A stretch of 64,000 nt of DNA, from the NCBI GenBank assembly GCA_016721005.1, contig JADKJM010000013.1, positions 62,001 to 126,000 of the forward strand. Reading direction: 5' to 3'. This document shows positions 7,347-14,448 of the stretch, one piece after another. The position numbers and the translations under genes were made by a program. Numbering within the stretch: the stretch's first letter is position 1; the number at the start of each line of letters is the position of its first letter. The stretch is from Flavobacteriales bacterium. Lineage in GTDB: Bacteria; Bacteroidota; Bacteroidia; Flavobacteriales_F; PHOS-HE28. The notes under the pieces are model-generated. The model was not told where the DNA came from, did no database searches, and saw only the letters and a list, made by a program, of their open reading frames with translations.

Positions 7347-10196
7347 GTGACTCGATCACTTCTCGCCATCGCCGCCATTTCTGTGGCGCAATTCTGTTGC
7401 GCTCAAGTCGACCTTCCCGTCTTCGGTTCGCAGCACGTGATCAACGGCTACGCTAAGGACATCGAGGGCGAAGTCCTCTCCTACTTCAGCGTGTACCCGG
7501 AGCATGCGACCACCGCGCTGCTGACGCGATGCACCGATGGCCAGAAGGCGATCGCGTGGGAAACCGCAGTCGTACCGGCATCCGAACGGGAGTCCACGCA
7601 GTACTTCTACTTCAGTTGGATCGCAGCGCACAACAGCACCACGAGCGATGGGGATCGGAGCTTCGACCTTTACATCAACGATACGCCAGCGCTCACCTTC
7701 ACCACGCACCATAGCACGAAACCCGCGACGTGGTCAGCGGCGGCAGAGGACAGCACCAAGCTCGTCTTCGAGTTCAGCAAGATGGACCGCCACGGCGATG
7801 CGCATGGTTTTGCCCATTTGCGTGTGCCTCGGAAGTATTGCACGCTTGGACAACCGCTCAAATTGAAAGTGGTGGGCCACGCACAGGACAGCCCGGATTG
7901 GTTCATGACCTTCCGGTACAAGTTTGAGGAGAAGGCTGAAGTAGAAGTGATGCCTTTTGTTCTGCACTACAGACAACAGCAAGATGTACAAGTAACCACC
8001 ATGCACTTCGGAAAACCAGAAGCAGTCTTCGTATGGTTCAATGGCGAAGAAGAAACATGGTCGAAGCAACCTGCTGGTATGGCGCTCAACGGGATTAGTC
8101 GCACCTATAGGATGATCGATAAGTCGTCGCAGGCAAAAGAACTTCGTGTTCGTGTCCGAATAGGGGAAAGGCTGGTTACTGACACGGTTGTAGTTGTGGC
8201 TCCCGTTATCCACCGCGACATCCACCTCATCCACCACAGCCACACCGACATCGGTTACAGCCACCTGCAAAGCGAAGTGGAGGTGATCCAGAACAACAAC
8301 ATCTTCAGAGCACTGGAGCTGATCGATCGCACCAAGGACTATCCGAAGGACAGCCGCTTCGTGTGGAACGTGGAGAGCCTCTGGGCCGTGGAGAATTTCC
8401 TGGGCATCGCGAGCGAAACGGACAAGCAACGCTTCATCGCGGCGGTGAAGAGCGGCAGCATCGCCCTCAGCGCGAACTATGCGAACATCCTCACCGGCCT
8501 GTGCACGCCGGAGGAGATGCACTGGATCGTGGAGTACGCCGATTCGCTGCGCGCGTGGTACGATCTGCCGATCAACAGCGCGATGCAGACGGACATCCCC
8601 GGCATGAGCTGGAGCATGGTGGACGCCTACGCCGCGCACGGCATCCGCTACCTGAGCCAGGGGCCGAACTACATCCCCGATATGCCCGACGGCGGCGACC
8701 GCATTGGCAGCACCCTGCGCGAACAAGGCGACAAGCCCTACTGGTGGAAAGGCACCACGGGCAAGGACAGCATCCTCGTGTGGACAGCCGGTCAGGGCTA
8801 CGGCGGCTGGCACGGCTTCACGGCCGGAGCGATAGGAGAACGCGGCACGCGGAAGATCGCGGCCTACATGAACGAGCTCGCCGCGAAGGGCTATCCCTAC
8901 GACATGGTGCAGTGGCGCTACAACATCGTGAGCGACAACGGCCCGGTGGACAGCACCATCAGCGACTTCGTGCGCGACTGGAACGAGAAGTACGCTTCAC
9001 CGCATTTGATCCTCGCGAACGTGAACGACATGATGGCGCGCTTCGAGGCGAAGTACGGAAAGCAGATCCCGACCTGGAGCGGTGATTTCACGCCCTATTG
9101 GGAGGATGGCGCGTACAGCACGGCGAAGGAGGAAGGCGATGTGCGTGTGCTCAGCGCACGACTTTTCAACCTGATCGACGCGGCCAAGATCTTGAACAAG
9201 GCCATCGACCCGCATCTGCTCTACCGCGCCAAGCGCAGCATCGTGATGTGGCACGAGCACACGTGGGGCTCTTGGAACAGCATCAGCGAACCGGATGCGC
9301 CATTTACAACCGAGCAATGGAAGTACAAGAAGGCCTTCGCGGATAGTGCGGGGTGGTATGTGGGTGAAATTGCAGGAGAGGCTCGATTTGCCTCACCGCT
9401 TCCTGCCGACCCGGACTCACTCATAATCGACCCGATAGTTCCGAACTACAGGACAGAACGAGGTTCGTGGCGAATGCTTGATGGAATGGAGGCTGATCCA
9501 GCAACTTGGAAATCAAAAGGAGGTCTGCTCGAATGGTGGGGGGAACGAGGAACTGACTCTGTTCAGAATTTTCGTCCCAAATACAAGGACGGAGTTTTCA
9601 ACGTGCGGTACCGTTCACGCTTCCCTCTTGTAGTGGAAGGCACTGACAGCATAGTGGTTCATCTGAAAGAGCACTTGAACGGCACAACCCACATCGCTTC
9701 AGTGATCCATAAGAATTCCATTAGGGAAAAGGAATCCCTCCACCTCGCTCTCCCCTTCTATATCCCCAATGCTACAGTCCGCATCGGCATCAGTGATACC
9801 TGCGTGACGCCAGAGAGCGGCCGCATCCCCGGCAGCAACAACGATTTCTTCTGTGCACAACGCTGGATCGACGTGAGCAACGACAGCATGGGTGTCACCA
9901 TCGTGTGCCCGCAAGGTGCGCTGTGGGAAGTGGGCGAAATGGTGGACGAGCGCAAGGTGAACCCCGGCGCAGGCACGAACCCGGAGCTATACAAAGCGTG
10001 GAAGACCGAGGCGCATTCCAGCAGCACCCTCTACCTCTACGCGCTCAACAACTATTGGCATACCAACTTCAAGGCCGACCAGGAAGGGCCGATCACTTTT
10101 GACATCTACCTGAAGATGCACGGTCCGTTCAAGCTGGAGGATGCGCGGCGCTTCGGGCTGGAGATGACGCGGCCGTTGATCACGTGGTGGAAGTGA
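7347..10196 (+). CDS. Secreted glycoside hydrolase family 38-like (alpha-mannosidase-like) protein
   Basis: The 949-residue product begins with GTG (no in-frame ATG fits) and a signal peptide ending CCAQ. Residues ~290-620 form a GH38 N-terminal catalytic domain: HSHTDIGY with D301 corresponds to the zinc-site His/Asp motif, and MQTDIPGMSW with D416 is the expected nucleophile region. An accessory N-terminal beta domain and C-terminal beta-sandwich regions flank it. The likely role is periplasmic or extracellular cleavage of alpha-mannosides or a related alpha-glycoside. No T9SS tail is seen. About 7,920-8,210 and 9,330-9,770 have lower GC and different codon choice from the rest of the gene, a mosaic look. 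Confidence 0.75.
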   Translation: MTRSLLAIAAISVAQFCCAQVDLPVFGSQHVINGYAKDIEGEVLSYFSVYPEHATTALLTRCTDGQKAIAWETAVVPASERESTQYFYFSWIAAHNSTTSDGDRSFDLYINDTPALTFTTHHSTKPATWSAAAEDSTKLVFEFSKMDRHGDAHGFAHLRVPRKYCTLGQPLKLKVVGHAQDSPDWFMTFRYKFEEKAEVEVMPFVLHYRQQQDVQVTTMHFGKPEAVFVWFNGEEETWSKQPAGMALNGISRTYRMIDKSSQAKELRVRVRIGERLVTDTVVVVAPVIHRDIHLIHHSHTDIGYSHLQSEVEVIQNNNIFRALELIDRTKDYPKDSRFVWNVESLWAVENFLGIASETDKQRFIAAVKSGSIALSANYANILTGLCTPEEMHWIVEYADSLRAWYDLPINSAMQTDIPGMSWSMVDAYAAHGIRYLSQGPNYIPDMPDGGDRIGSTLREQGDKPYWWKGTTGKDSILVWTAGQGYGGWHGFTAGAIGERGTRKIAAYMNELAAKGYPYDMVQWRYNIVSDNGPVDSTISDFVRDWNEKYASPHLILANVNDMMARFEAKYGKQIPTWSGDFTPYWEDGAYSTAKEEGDVRVLSARLFNLIDAAKILNKAIDPHLLYRAKRSIVMWHEHTWGSWNSISEPDAPFTTEQWKYKKAFADSAGWYVGEIAGEARFASPLPADPDSLIIDPIVPNYRTERGSWRMLDGMEADPATWKSKGGLLEWWGERGTDSVQNFRPKYKDGVFNVRYRSRFPLVVEGTDSIVVHLKEHLNGTTHIASVIHKNSIREKESLHLALPFYIPNATVRIGISDTCVTPESGRIPGSNNDFFCAQRWIDVSNDSMGVTIVCPQGALWEVGEMVDERKVNPGAGTNPELYKAWKTEAHSSSTLYLYALNNYWHTNFKADQEGPITFDIYLKMHGPFKLEDARRFGLEMTRPLITWWK

Positions 10197-10210
10197 ATGC
10201 GAATGCGAGG

Positions 10211-10280
10211 CACCGCTAAGACGCAAAGAGCGCAAAGACAGCCGTGCATTTTCTTGGCGTGCTTTGCGTCTTTGCGGTGA
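10211..10280. repeat. Dispersed inverted repeat, CACCGC(T/A)AAGACGCAAAG type
   Basis: Left arm CACCGCTAAGACGCAAAG (from 10211) pairs with CTTTGCGTCTTTGCGGTG (to 10279) with one mismatch. The unpaired middle again contains AGCGCAAAG. It fills most of the gap between the GH38 gene and yciH. A second element of the same architecture lies at 14317-14418. Confidence 0.75.
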
Positions 10281-10292
10281 ACCTTTGAGTCC

Positions 10293-10625
10293 ATGAAGAA
10301 GCGCCCACTCAGCGGCCTCGGAGGCCTGGTGTACAGCACCAACAAGAACCTGAGCACCGCGCGGGAACCGGCCACACTGCCTCCCGCGCGACAAGACCTG
10401 CGACTCCATCTCGACCGATTGAAAGGCAACAAGGAAGTGACGCGCATCGTCGGATTCATCGGGAAGGACACGGACCTCGATGATCTCGGGCGTACGTTGA
10501 AAAGCAAGTGCGGCGTGGGCGGCAACACGAAGGATGGTGTGATCCTCTTGCAAGGCGACCACCGCGACAAAGTGCTGGCCTTCCTCACGGAGAAAGGATA
10601 CAAGGCGAAGAAAGCGGGAGGATAG
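10293..10625 (+). CDS. yciH: SUI1/eIF1-family translation factor (YciH-like)
   Basis: The 110-residue product is a short basic protein whose residues ~40-108 form the SUI1/eIF1 fold: RLKGNKEVTRIVGFIG, then LGRTLKSKCGVGGNTKDG, then ILLQGDHRDKVLAFL, all family signatures. The family is thought to act in start-codon fidelity or translation under stress. It stands between two folded repeats; a CTTTGAG sequence just before the ATG is the only promoter-like feature seen. Confidence 0.9.
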   Translation: MKKRPLSGLGGLVYSTNKNLSTAREPATLPPARQDLRLHLDRLKGNKEVTRIVGFIGKDTDLDDLGRTLKSKCGVGGNTKDGVILLQGDHRDKVLAFLTEKGYKAKKAGG

Positions 10626-10768
10626 ACGTGATCGTCATCCCGGAGCGCGGAGTTCCGCGAAAGCGGAACAGACTCCGCGCATCCGGGATCTCGTTCGACC
10701 TCATCGAGATCCCGGATGGCCGGGTTCCACGATCTTCGATCGCCCGGCCTCCGGGATGACGTTCACGT
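10626..10768. repeat. Cloverleaf-like nested inverted-repeat element
   Basis: This 143-bp intergenic element folds on paper into a four-way structure. The outer stem is ACGTGA (10626-10631) with TCACGT (10763-10768), continued by GTCATCCCGG (10634-10643) with CCGGGATGAC (10751-10760). Three hairpins lie inside it. The first is GCGCGGAG (10645-10652) with CTCCGCGC (10673-10680), holding an inner TTCCGC-GAAA-GCGGAA. The second is a perfect 13-bp stem (10681-10693 with 10705-10717). The third is GGCCGGG (10718-10724) with CCCGGCC (10743-10749). It begins one base after the yciH stop and ends 3 bp before the next start. Confidence 0.8.
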
Positions 10769-10771
10769 GCG

Positions 10772-11278
10772 ATGCCTGCGAAGAAGAAACCCCAGACCTT
10801 CAAGTTCACCGCTCCGATGGAACGCATGGACGGCCGCTTCGCATGGAGCTACGTGGAGTTCCCATTCGACGTGGAAAAGCTTTTCGGCAAGCGTGGGAAC
10901 GTGCGTGTGAAAGGAACGATCAACGGTGTGCCGGTGGACCGCGCGCTGATGCCCACGAAGAGTGGATACCATATCCTCGTCTTCGGAGGAGACTTGCGGA
11001 AGAAGGCAGGCATCAAGAAGCCAGGTGACAAGGTCCATGTCGAACTATGGCTCGACCCGGAGCCGGACCGCATAGACCTACCGGAAGAGTTGGCGGAAAC
11101 ACTGGAATTCATACCCGGGATGAAAGCTGCGTGGGACAAATTGAACCCAGGCATGCAACGCAACATGTGCTATTGGGTGCGAAGCGGAAAGACCACACTC
11201 ACCCGCGCAAAGCGCATCGCTGAATTGATGCGGCGCTTGGAGACCGGCGATCCATACGGTGGCCGACCGACCAGGTAG
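10772..11278 (+). CDS. DUF1905 / YdeI-OmdA-like domain protein
   Basis: The product has 168 residues. The N-terminal ~95 residues match the DUF1905 beta-barrel pattern (WSYVEFPFDVEKLFG...GTINGVPVDRALMP...GYHILVF). The C-terminal ~65 residues resemble the YdeI/OmdA 'bacteriocin-protection' helical domain (LPEELAETLEFIPGMKAAWDKL...KTTLTRAKRIAELMRRL). It is probably a cytoplasmic protein; its molecular function is not established. The start lies 3 bp after the folded repeat. Confidence 0.75.
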   Translation: MPAKKKPQTFKFTAPMERMDGRFAWSYVEFPFDVEKLFGKRGNVRVKGTINGVPVDRALMPTKSGYHILVFGGDLRKKAGIKKPGDKVHVELWLDPEPDRIDLPEELAETLEFIPGMKAAWDKLNPGMQRNMCYWVRSGKTTLTRAKRIAELMRRLETGDPYGGRPTR

Positions 11279-11364
11279 CGGGCCGCTTGAGATCCCTACG
11301 GACCGGCAATCGGTGTGGGACCGATCGTGACGGGACGCTACTTTGCCGATCAATCATCCCGATC

Positions 11365-13212
11365 ATGTCCCTTATCCGTACCACTTCGCTCAGTTTCGTC
11401 ATCTGCACTACGGCCGCTTTCGCACAGCAGCATGAGGCCGCCCCGACCACGCAGGAGTTCACCAATTCCCTCGGCCAAACGGTGACGGTGACCACGCCGA
11501 CCTCCTTCCTGATCTCGCCTCCGGTGAAGGATTGGCCGCATGTGGAGGAAAGGGACAGCCGCGCCGAGGAGCGCCGCGAAGTGGATGAACGACCTGAGCG
11601 ACCTCCGGTGGTGGACCCGGCCGCGTTGGATGAAGTGGATCCGGTAGTGCAAACCACGCCCGCATCCCGCATGATGCATGCGCCCAGCGTGAATTTCCCG
11701 GGATCGAATGGCACCGGCTATCCGCCCGACCCCACCGGCGCTGCGGGCACGGACTATTACGTGCAAGCGGTGAACACTTCGTACAAGGTGTGGCACAAGA
11801 CCGGTGTGTCGGCGAGTGCGACTTACAACCTGAGTACGCTTTGGACCGGCAGCACGAACGACGGTGATCCGATCGTGCTCTATGATCGGCACGCCGACCG
11901 CTGGTTCATTTCGCAATTCAACGACAACCCGAACCGGATGCTGATCGCCGTGTCTCAGACGAACGATCCGCTCGGCAGCTACTACGCTTACTCGTTCTCC
12001 TTTTCGCAGTTCCCGGATTACCCGAAATTCAGCGTGTGGTGGGACGGGTATTACATGACAAGCAACAGTTCGAAGACCGCCGTGGTGTTCGAGCGCACTG
12101 CTATGCTGGCCGGCGATCCCAATGCGCGCATGGTCGCCCTCAGCGCACCGGGTGTGGTGAGCAGCGGTTTCAAATGCGTGATGCCTGCCGATGCGGATGG
12201 TGACCTGCCGCCGGACGGAACGCCTTGTTGGTTCTTCAATCTGGAGGACAATTCGTGGGGAGCACCGGCGGACCGGATCAAGATCTACCGCATGAACACC
12301 GATTGGACCAACGTGGCGAACACCACCGTGGTGCAGCACCAGACGCTCAACACCGCCGCCTTCGACACGAACATCGGGAGCGGCTGGGAGAACATCGCAC
12401 AACCCAACACCACGCAAAAGCTCGACGCCGGTATGGGCTACATGTATTTCCGTGCACAGCACACGCGCTGGGTGGATCACAATAGCGTGATGCTATGCCA
12501 CGGCACCGATGTGGGCGGCGATCATTGCGGCGTGCGCTGGTATGAATTGCGTGACGCGAACGATGGCAACTGGACCATTTACCAGCAAGGCACATGGGCG
12601 CCTGATGCCGCGGATCGTTTCCAAGCCAGCATCGGCATGAACGACCTCGGCGATATCGGGTTGGCGTACAATGTCGCGGATGAATTGAACAGTATTTACT
12701 GCGGCATCCGATATACCGGCCGTCTCGCTGGTGATCCGCTCGGCCAAATGACGCTCAGCGAGACCAATGCGATCGCCGGGACCGGTGCACAAACCGGCAC
12801 GGAACGCTTCGGGGATTACGGCCACTTGAGCCTCGACCCGGACGGCAACAACTTCTGGTTCACGGGCGAGTATTTCGTTTCCGGCGGGAACATCCGCACT
12901 CGCATCTTTTCCTTCAACGTGGAAGATGAGTTCCTCGGTGTCGAAGAAGGAACCACCCACGGGCAAACCTTCACCGCGTTCCTGGCAGGCGGCATCTTGA
13001 ACATCAATGCACAAGACCTTCCCTCGACGGACGGCCTCGTGTTGGATGTGATCGCCATGGACGGCAAGCAAGTGATCACCGAACGCGTGAATGCGCAAGG
13101 GAGCAGTTGGAACGGCACCTTGGATGTGGACAAACTCGCTCCGGGCATCTACTTCGCACGTATCGGGAACGCTCGCTTCCAACGTGTGCAACGTTTCAAC
13201 GTAGCGCAATGA
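11365..13212 (+). CDS. Large secreted protein with T9SS sorting domain
   Basis: The 615-residue product has a signal peptide (SLSFVICTTAAFAQQ) and a C-terminal T9SS sorting domain: LDVIAMDGKQV, a KLAPGIYFARI strand and a final QRFNVAQ. The middle (about 110-520) looks like a beta-propeller or sialidase-like fold, with PDPTGAAGTDYYVQAVN, DPIVLYDRHADRWFIS and DYGHLSLDPDGNNFWFTGEY, but I cannot name an activity. The ATG at 11365 is chosen because it begins the signal peptide; a CTACTTTG -7-like box sits at 11338-11345. An in-frame ATG further upstream gives no signal peptide. Confidence 0.8.
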   Translation: MSLIRTTSLSFVICTTAAFAQQHEAAPTTQEFTNSLGQTVTVTTPTSFLISPPVKDWPHVEERDSRAEERREVDERPERPPVVDPAALDEVDPVVQTTPASRMMHAPSVNFPGSNGTGYPPDPTGAAGTDYYVQAVNTSYKVWHKTGVSASATYNLSTLWTGSTNDGDPIVLYDRHADRWFISQFNDNPNRMLIAVSQTNDPLGSYYAYSFSFSQFPDYPKFSVWWDGYYMTSNSSKTAVVFERTAMLAGDPNARMVALSAPGVVSSGFKCVMPADADGDLPPDGTPCWFFNLEDNSWGAPADRIKIYRMNTDWTNVANTTVVQHQTLNTAAFDTNIGSGWENIAQPNTTQKLDAGMGYMYFRAQHTRWVDHNSVMLCHGTDVGGDHCGVRWYELRDANDGNWTIYQQGTWAPDAADRFQASIGMNDLGDIGLAYNVADELNSIYCGIRYTGRLAGDPLGQMTLSETNAIAGTGAQTGTERFGDYGHLSLDPDGNNFWFTGEYFVSGGNIRTRIFSFNVEDEFLGVEEGTTHGQTFTAFLAGGILNINAQDLPSTDGLVLDVIAMDGKQVITERVNAQGSSWNGTLDVDKLAPGIYFARIGNARFQRVQRFNVAQ

Positions 13213-13235
13213 GCGGAGACCTTCTTTGATCCGGC

Positions 13236-13580
13236 GTGATCGCGCTGGCTTCCCTTCTCGGCTCATGCTGCGCACCAAAACCCGCGGCTTCCGGGATCCA
13301 AGGGAGCGCTCCGACCATGAGCGATCCATCGGTTACCGGCACGGTGACCAACGCCCATGCGGCCCATGGCTGTCCGTGGTCGATCGACCTCGGAGCGGGC
13401 CATGATCCGCGTTACCTGACCCCTATCGGAATGGATGAGACGTTCCTCAAGAACGATGCGCATATCCGATCCACACACCGCCCGTCGCGCACATCGTCGG
13501 GCAGTTGTACCATGGGAGCACCGGCTGTGATCGAGAACGTCGTGGCCATGTGGATAGCCGAGCGGATCCACTTGAAGTGA
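13236..13580 (+). CDS. Small putative lipoprotein
   Basis: The 114-residue product, with a GTG start, has a short hydrophobic N-terminus and a lipobox-like LLGSC at about residues 8-12. The mature part is hydrophilic, with AAHGCPWSIDLGAGHDPRYLTPIGMDETFLKND. I do not recognise a family. The ORF is isolated from its neighbour by only 23 bp and ends at a strong terminator, which supports it being real. Confidence 0.5.
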   Translation: MIALASLLGSCCAPKPAASGIQGSAPTMSDPSVTGTVTNAHAAHGCPWSIDLGAGHDPRYLTPIGMDETFLKNDAHIRSTHRPSRTSSGSCTMGAPAVIENVVAMWIAERIHLK

Positions 13581-13581
13581 A

Positions 13582-13607
13582 GAAGCCCCAGCAAATGCCG
13601 GGGCTTC
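13582..13607. terminator. Bidirectional terminator between lipoprotein gene and rpsP
   Basis: A perfect 8-bp stem (GAAGCCCC at 13582-13589, GGGGCTTC at 13600-13607) with a 10-nt loop lies exactly between two convergent gene ends. Confidence 0.75.
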
Positions 13608-13626
13608 CATGTGTAGGCGTTAATGC

Positions 13627-14232
13627 TTACTCAGCAGCAGGAGCCTCTTCAGCGGCAGGCGCCTCAGGAGCAGCTTCAGCTACACGAGCCTCAGGAGCAG
13701 CTTCCTCAGCGGCAGGCGCTTCCTCAGCAGCGGCTTCTTCCACAGCAGGAGCAGCCACTTCAGCGGCGCTCATCGCAGCCAACTTGGCGCTCAGGGCAGC
13801 GGCCTTGGTGTCGCTCTTCTTCACCTCGGCAGCAATGCGGGCCTTCTCAGCGTCGGTCTTGCCGGTCGCCAATGCGGTGCGCTTCGCTTCGATCTTGGTG
13901 GTCTTCTCGTTCAACCAGATATCGAAGCGGCGGTCGGCCTCTTCCTGGGTGAATGCGCCCTTCTTCACCCCGTTCAGGAGGTGGTTCTTGTACACCACAC
14001 CGGTGTAGCTCAGGATCGCGCGGCAAGTGTCGCTGGGGCTAGCTCCTTTCTGGAGCCAATCCAGGCACTTGGCGTTGTCGATCTCGATGAACGCAGGGTT
14101 CTGGTTGGGATCATAGGCACCGATCCGTTCGATGTACTTCCCGTCGCGCGGGGCGCGGGAATCGGCCACCACCAAGTGGTAGTAAGGCCGGCCTTTCTTG
14201 CCTTTCCTCTGAAGGCGGATGCGAGTTGGCAT
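13627..14232 (-). CDS. rpsP: 30S ribosomal protein S16 with long Ala/Glu-rich tail
   Basis: The 201-residue product has residues 1-~85 as canonical S16: MPTRIRLQRKGKKGRPYYHL, then DSRAPRDGKYIERIGAYDP, then LSYTGV. The remainder is a lysine/alanine/glutamate-rich extension ending in AAPEAPAAEEAPAAE repeats, more than doubling the usual bacterial length; extended S16 tails are common in Bacteroidota. The ATG at 14232 begins the conserved MPTRIRL. It is a ribosomal small-subunit assembly protein. It stands alone; rimM and trmD, its usual partners elsewhere, are not adjacent. Confidence 0.95.
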   Translation of the reverse strand: MPTRIRLQRKGKKGRPYYHLVVADSRAPRDGKYIERIGAYDPNQNPAFIEIDNAKCLDWLQKGASPSDTCRAILSYTGVVYKNHLLNGVKKGAFTQEEADRRFDIWLNEKTTKIEAKRTALATGKTDAEKARIAAEVKKSDTKAAALSAKLAAMSAAEVAAPAVEEAAAEEAPAAEEAAPEARVAEAAPEAPAAEEAPAAE

Positions 14233-14316
14233 GTCGCTGTTTGTGTTTGTTTCCCCGGAATTGGGGCCGCAAATATGGGCTTTTCCGGTGGATGAACAAT
14301 GCGAGGAGGACATCTA

Positions 14317-14418
14317 CCGCCACGACGCAACGGACGCAACGGTTGCGCCACGTTTCTGGCAGCCCAAGTACCTCAACCTTTTCGTTGCGGGACCGTTGCG
14401 TCCGTTGCGTCGTGGCGG
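14317..14418. repeat. Perfect 26-bp inverted repeat (CCGCCACGACGCAACGGACG type)
   Basis: The left arm at 14317-14342 and the right arm at 14393-14418 are exact reverse complements over 26 bp, separated by 50 bp. The design (CCGC-x-AC/AG-GACGCAA-x-GxACGCAA-x-G) matches the element at 10211-10280, so the two are members of one dispersed repeat family. It lies between the divergent rpsP and GH20 genes. Confidence 0.85.
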
Positions 14419-14448
14419 TGAAAGAAACCGGCACCGACCTTTACACCC

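Noticed and set aside
8363..9085. Long Arg-rich ORFs in other frames of the GH38, GH20 and E1 genes
   Set aside because: Typical shadow frames of GC-rich coding sequence: Arg/Gly/His-rich, without domains, and fully inside clear genes.
13623..14008. Ala/Gln-rich ORFs on the plus strand opposite rpsP
   Set aside because: They are antisense to the repetitive Ala/Glu tail of S16, and their apparent low-complexity proteins follow from it.
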